The notes beneath the pieces were generated by a model. It did no database searches, had not been told where the DNA came from, and saw only the letters and a program-made list of their open reading frames with translations. Shown here one piece after another: positions 4,796-7,940 of a stretch of DNA of 7,940 nt; the stretch's first letter is position 1; every line of letters starts with the position of its first letter. Made by a program: the position numbers and the translations under genes. The DNA comes from Candidatus Iainarchaeum sp. (lineage in GTDB: Archaea; Iainarchaeota; Iainarchaeia; JAADDC01). The DNA is taken from positions 1-7,940 of the forward strand of contig JASUTF010000022.1 of NCBI GenBank assembly GCA_030445695.1. Reading direction: 5' to 3'.

Positions 4796-5944
4796 TTATT
4801 CAACACGGAAAAAACCGCACTTGAGGTACTGCGTTTCCGGCTGGGGGAGGTAAACGGTGTGATCCGGTGCCTGTCCCCTCAGATGCCCGAGAAGCTGCAC
4901 GTGTCTTCCCGTCTTCTCCGCGGCGCCCTGTACTATTCCTAAAAAGTCCCTCGGCGTTATGGGTTGGGAGCAGGAGCACGTGACGAGCATCCCCCCACTT
5001 TCAACGAGTTTTAGACCGAGTTCGTTGATGAGAAAGTACATCTTCTTGGCACGGCTGATGTCCGCCCTCCCCTTTGCCAGAGCAGGCGGATCCAGCACGA
5101 TTGCATCGTATTTCTCCCCCTTCCTAATCATTTTCTTCATGGTGTCCACCGCATCCGCCGTTATTACTTTTCCCTTCGCACCGTTCAGCCGCAGGTTCTT
5201 CTTTATCGTCCTGCTTGCCGTTCTCCCCAGCTCAACGAACGTTACGTCCCCTCCCGCAACCGCCGCGTGGATGCCAAAGCCCCCCGTTGAAGCGAAGACG
5301 TCCAGGACGCGATCCCCTTCCAACACGAGGCGTTCCAGTTCTATCCTGTTCTCTCGCTGGTCCAGGTAGAAGCCTGTTTTCTGTCCGCCCACCACGTCCA
5401 CGTAGAACCTCGCGTTTCCTTCCTCTATGATCACTGGTTCCTTTCTGCCCCCGAGCAACCACTTCTCCGTCTGTGGTAGCCCCTCCTTCCGTCTTCCGCC
5501 GCCCTTTCCCTTCAGATAGACGTGTTCCACCCCGTGTCTCTGCATCTCCTCGGCAATGAACTCTAAATACTGTTCCAGCCCGAGTGTCTGGTTCTTTATC
5601 ACGGCGGTATCCCTGAACCGGTCGATTACCAGCCCCGGGATGAGGTCGCCCTCTGCGAAGATCCAGCGGTATGTATCGTCGTAGATTTTACCCTTCCAGC
5701 GTGCCGTTTCTTCCAACCGTCTTGCGAGCACCTCTTCCGGCGACTCTTCCTCCCACGTGAACAGGCGGACGGTTATGGCGGACTTGGAGTTGTAGAATCC
5801 GTACCCCAGTACGTTGTTTTCATGTCGTATCTCTACCCAGTCCCCGTCCTTTGCCTCTGCCTTCTCTATGTTCTGGGCGTAGACGTGCAGGGCACCCCTC
5901 TTCAGTTCCGAAGCAGCCCCTTCGTTCACCCAGACCCTTGCCAT
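4796..5944 (-). CDS. PUA-domain class I SAM-dependent rRNA methyltransferase (RlmI / PH1915-like)
   Basis: This 382-residue enzyme resembles the RlmI family, which methylates carbon 5 of a cytosine in large-subunit rRNA; the archaeal target position is not known to me. An N-terminal PUA RNA-binding domain covers about residues 1-75. The central part carries GGQKTGFYLDQRENR at 187-200. The Rossmann domain has the SAM-binding VLDVFASTGG (213-222), motif IV LDPPAL (284-289) and TCSCSQ (322-327) with the probable catalytic cysteine. The DHTVYLPQPETQYLKC end is typical. I use ATG 5944 (MARVWV) because the PUA homology begins there and its first base is the last base of the ZIP stop codon (TGATG). 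A 19-residue extension to 6001 lies inside the ZIP gene and is unlikely. Confidence 0.9.
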   Translation of the reverse strand: MARVWVNEGAASELKRGALHVYAQNIEKAEAKDGDWVEIRHENNVLGYGFYNSKSAITVRLFTWEEESPEEVLARRLEETARWKGKIYDDTYRWIFAEGDLIPGLVIDRFRDTAVIKNQTLGLEQYLEFIAEEMQRHGVEHVYLKGKGGGRRKEGLPQTEKWLLGGRKEPVIIEEGNARFYVDVVGGQKTGFYLDQRENRIELERLVLEGDRVLDVFASTGGFGIHAAVAGGDVTFVELGRTASRTIKKNLRLNGAKGKVITADAVDTMKKMIRKGEKYDAIVLDPPALAKGRADISRAKKMYFLINELGLKLVESGGMLVTCSCSQPITPRDFLGIVQGAAEKTGRHVQLLGHLRGQAPDHTVYLPQPETQYLKCGFFRVE

Positions 5945-6684
5945 CAGTGATGCACCGCCATCTTTATCCCAATCATGAACGCGGCACCGATGAGGAACCA
6001 CATGAAGTGCCGGACACTCTTCTTCACGTCCTTTTCCCTGTGGAGTTCTGGGACGAGGTCCGATGCCCCTATGTACAGGAATCCACCTGCAGCGAACGCT
6101 AGGATCGGGGCAATTATGTTCTGCGGCGTGAAGAACCAGCCGATAACGCCGCCGAGGATGCAGGTTGCCTGGGAGAGAAACGTCCAGAGGATCGCTTTCT
6201 TCTTCTCGTAACCGCCGTAGAGGAGGACTGAAAAGTTCCCCAATTCCTGCGGCACCTCGTGCCCTATGATCAGGGCGGTGGTAATCCAGCCCGTTACGGA
6301 GTCTACGAGGAACGCAGCGGCAATAACGAGACCATCTATGAAGTTATGTATTGCGTCGCCTATGATGGTCAGTTTTGTGACGGGGTGGACCTCGCAGGCC
6401 TTCGTCTCGTGGCAGTGGTGCCAGTGTATATAGCGTTCAAGCAGGAAGAACGCAAAGAATCCCAGTATTGCTGTTTCCCCGGCGTATTCGAATTGAAGTA
6501 CGGTAAGGGCCTTTGGTAGCATGTGGGCAAGGGCACCGGCGACCATTGCTCCCGCTGCAAAGGCAACGAGCGTTTTCACGATCTTTTCCAGTGTTTCCTC
6601 GCGGACGTAGAGGGAGAAGACGCCGATAAGCCCCGTTATGCTGTCCAGAAATGTTGCAGCGAGAACGCTGATAAATCCTGCCAT
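5944..6684 (-). CDS. ZIP family divalent metal transporter (ZupT-like)
   Basis: The 246-residue membrane protein has about eight hydrophobic segments (near 3-27, 36-60, 68-88, 103-130, 132-157, 164-186, 189-213 and 224-244), the ZIP topology. Metal-site signatures are present in TM4, GDAIHNFIDGL with H113, N114 and D117, and in TM5, GHEVPQELGNF with H142, E143 and E147. A histidine- and cysteine-rich loop at 87-100 (H87, H89, H90, C91, H92, C97, H100) lies between TM3 and TM4, as is common in ZIP proteins. It should import zinc or another divalent cation. It is the first gene of the operon and overlaps the next by one base. A perfect palindrome sits directly before the start and may be an operator for metal control. 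Confidence 0.94.
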   Translation of the reverse strand: MAGFISVLAATFLDSITGLIGVFSLYVREETLEKIVKTLVAFAAGAMVAGALAHMLPKALTVLQFEYAGETAILGFFAFFLLERYIHWHHCHETKACEVHPVTKLTIIGDAIHNFIDGLVIAAAFLVDSVTGWITTALIIGHEVPQELGNFSVLLYGGYEKKKAILWTFLSQATCILGGVIGWFFTPQNIIAPILAFAAGGFLYIGASDLVPELHREKDVKKSVRHFMWFLIGAAFMIGIKMAVHH

Positions 6685-6690
6685 GTTAGG

Positions 6691-6707
6691 AAACTACCTC
6701 GTAGTTT
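6691..6707. promoter_or_regulatory. Perfect palindrome before the ZIP gene, candidate operator
   Basis: AAACTAC-CTC-GTAGTTT is a perfect 7-bp inverted repeat with a 3-nt centre, 7-23 nt before the ZIP start codon and overlapping the A/T block used as TATA box. This is where an archaeal repressor would block transcription; DtxR/MntR-type metal regulators use sites of this kind, though the exact bases are not a consensus I recognise. On the minus strand the centre contains a Shine-Dalgarno-like GAGGT, so an RNA hairpin is an alternative. Confidence 0.5.
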
Positions 6708-6715
6708 TTTAATTT
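6704..6715. promoter_or_regulatory. Shared A/T block, possible TATA box for both ZIP and tRNA-Val
   Basis: GTTTTTTAATTT is centred about 25 nt before the ZIP start on the minus strand and about 36 nt before tRNA-Val on the plus strand. Either reading gives a plausible archaeal promoter, with a leader of about 10 nt for the tRNA. Confidence 0.4.
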
Positions 6716-6745
6716 CTCCTCACATTCCTTTTCTTTGCTGTTTGT

Positions 6746-6819
6746 GGGCCCGTGGTCTAGCCCGGCATGACGTCGCCTTCACGCGGCGAAGGTCCCCGGT
6801 TCAAATCCGGGCGGGCCCA
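6746..6819 (+). tRNA. tRNA-Val (anticodon CAC)
   Basis: The acceptor stem GGGCCCG/CGGGCCC is perfect, with discriminator A73 at 6819. The anticodon stem TCGCC/GGCGA closes the loop TTCACGC, giving CAC, which reads GUG. The T arm CCCGG-TTCAAAT-CCGGG is intact. The D region follows the GTGGTCTAG...ATGACG pattern of archaeal valine tRNAs. The length is 74 nt; CCA is not encoded and there is no intron. Confidence 0.96.
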
Positions 6820-6909
6820 CTAGAGGGGGTTGCACCCCCCTTCACCCCTGCGTGTGCCGGGCACACACAAATTCCTTCGCGCCCCTACATCTCCATGCGG
6901 GGCGTGGAA
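6820..6909 (+). other. Structured spacer between tRNA-Val and tRNA-Arg
   Basis: This 90-nt stretch holds three short inverted repeats: GGGGGT/ACCCCC (6825-6830, 6834-6839), GTGTGC/GCACAC (6852-6857, 6861-6866) and CGCCCC/GGGGCG (6880-6885, 6899-6904). No C/D boxes, convincing TATA box or reading frame is evident. The hairpins could be processing or termination signals, or part of a small RNA. Confidence 0.35.
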
Positions 6910-6984
6910 GGGTCCGTAGCCTAGTCTGGATATGGCGGCGGCCTCCTAAGCCGCAGGTCGGGGGTTCGAATCCCCCCGGGCCCG
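6910..6984 (+). tRNA. tRNA-Arg (anticodon CCU)
   Basis: The acceptor stem GGGTCCG/CGGGCCC pairs with one T-G wobble, and the discriminator is G73 at 6984. The anticodon stem GCGGC/GCCGC closes the loop CTCCTAA, giving CCU, which reads AGG. The T arm GGGGG-TTCGAAT-CCCCC is intact. The length is 75 nt, with no CCA and no intron. Confidence 0.96.
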
Positions 6985-6999
6985 CTCCTGCACATCATA

Positions 7000-7007
7000 T
7001 CTTAATT
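7000..7007 (+). promoter_or_regulatory. TATA box of truD
   Basis: TCTTAATT at 7000-7007 is centred about 24 nt before the GTG start of truD. No Shine-Dalgarno site lies before that start, which fits a leaderless transcript. Confidence 0.45.
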
Positions 7008-7027
7008 CTTCTCTCCCTCTTTACTTG

Positions 7028-7940
7028 GTGGTCAAGAAAGCGCCGGAATGGGAGCGGGAGATTGGCATATACTACTATCTGACGGATTTTGACGGGGTAG
7101 GGGGCAGGATAAAGGAGAGACCGGAGGATTTTATCGTTGAAGAAGTTAACGAGCTGGGACGGGCGCAGGTACTCGTGCTCTTCGGGAAGAAGGCCCCCAC
7201 TATGCCCGAAGGTTCCGGAGAGTTTTTATGGGTCGTTATGGAGAAGAGGGACTGGTCCACGGTGGACGCTGTAAATCGTATTGCCCGGATTCTGAGGATA
7301 CCCGTCAGGAACATAGGTTTTGCGGGCACCAAGGACAAGAACGCCGTCACCGCGCAGTGGATCTCCATCCGTGGTGTGAAGTGGAAGGATCTGAAGGGCC
7401 TTGAGTTGAAGGACATGGCGTTCCACACACCCGTCTACATGAAGGGCCGCCTCCGGCTGGGGCACTTGGAGGGCAACTACTTCACCGTTCGCATACGCGG
7501 CGCCCGCAGCCCTGTCCCCCCCGTTCATCAGTTCCCCAACTACTTTGCACACCAGCGTTTCGGCTCGTATCGTTTCGTTTCGCACATCGTGGGGCGGCAC
7601 ATAGTCCGTGGCGAGTGGGAAGAAGCGGTCAGGGTGTATCTGACGCATCACAGCCCCTACGAGCCGAAGGAAACAGTGGAGGCCAGGAAACGCCTTGCGG
7701 AGGAGTGGGGCGACTGGGAAGGGGCACAATCATACTTCCCGAGGCGTTTGCGTCCCGAACGAACAATTCTTCACGCCCTTTCCAAGGGAAAATCATTTGA
7801 GTCCGCCCTGCGATCGCTGCATCCTCGTATGTTCTCCCTCTTCATACACGCATACCAGTCATACCTCTTCAACGTGATCCTTTCCCGGCGGCTTGAGCAC
7901 GGTGTCAGGCCCGAAAAGGGAGATATCCTGCTCAAGGGTG
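7028..7940 (+). CDS. truD: TruD, tRNA pseudouridine(13) synthase (partial, 3' end off window)
   Basis: TruD converts uridine 13 of tRNAs to pseudouridine. The frame is open from GTG 7028 to the right edge (304 complete codons). The N-terminus VGGRIKERPEDFIVEEV at 24-40 is typical. The catalytic motif GFAGTKDKNAVTAQ at 97-110 contains the presumed nucleophile D103, and the second signature NYFAHQRFGS is at 171-180. HAYQSYLFNVILSRR near the edge also matches. Archaeal TruD proteins are usually 400-450 residues, so a quarter or more is missing. GTG 7028 is preferred by the TATA spacing; TTG 7025 is a less likely in-frame alternative. The gene lies 43 nt after tRNA-Arg. Confidence 0.95.
   Translation, partial: MVKKAPEWEREIGIYYYLTDFDGVGGRIKERPEDFIVEEVNELGRAQVLVLFGKKAPTMPEGSGEFLWVVMEKRDWSTVDAVNRIARILRIPVRNIGFAGTKDKNAVTAQWISIRGVKWKDLKGLELKDMAFHTPVYMKGRLRLGHLEGNYFTVRIRGARSPVPPVHQFPNYFAHQRFGSYRFVSHIVGRHIVRGEWEEAVRVYLTHHSPYEPKETVEARKRLAEEWGDWEGAQSYFPRRLRPERTILHALSKGKSFESALRSLHPRMFSLFIHAYQSYLFNVILSRRLEHGVRPEKGDILLKG

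Noticed and set aside
5945-6001. A 19-residue N-terminal extension of the methyltransferase.
   Set aside because: It lies inside the ZIP gene, and the PUA domain begins at ATG 5944, which has a TGATG coupling.

Overview
The window looks like chromosomal DNA of a thermophilic archaeon, probably euryarchaeal in the broad sense. The evidence is an archaeal gene set (Dph2, archease, NcsA/TtuA, TruD), tRNA genes without encoded CCA ends, TATA boxes about 25 nt before starts, a mix of leaderless and Shine-Dalgarno starts, and C/D box guide sRNAs. I cannot name the species. Almost every recognisable gene serves tRNA, rRNA or translation.

Layout. 1-814 (minus): a ubiquitin-like sulfur carrier with a C-terminal Gly-Gly overlaps the start of the tRNA-thiolation enzyme NcsA/TtuA, which runs off the left edge. 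846-1495 (plus): archease, then a 4Fe-4S ferredoxin. 1482-1703 (minus): a YggU/DUF167 protein whose end overlaps the ferredoxin end. 1704-2021: a gap without protein genes that holds four C/D box sRNAs, two on each strand, facing tail to tail. 2022-2107 (minus): tRNA-Ser(UGA), directly upstream of the two minus-strand sRNAs.

2120-6684 (minus): a tightly packed five-gene operon, in transcription order a ZIP metal transporter, a PUA-domain RlmI-type rRNA methyltransferase, an unrecognised helical protein of 210 aa, Dph2 (diphthamide synthesis on EF-2) and an unrecognised 367-aa protein. The tRNA-Ser and both minus-strand sRNAs follow with gaps of 10 to 12 nt, so the whole block may form one transcription unit. 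6746-6984 (plus): tRNA-Val(CAC) and tRNA-Arg(CCU). 7028 onward (plus): TruD, the tRNA pseudouridine-13 synthase, cut by the right edge.

The most notable content is the sRNA cluster. The boxes fit the archaeal C/D rules closely, with inter-box guides of mostly 12 nt and D'-C' spacers of 3 to 5 nt. Two of the sRNAs sit in tandem behind a tRNA. Two others carry D guides that are complementary to each other over 8 nt. Divergent starts with interleaved TATA elements recur at three places.
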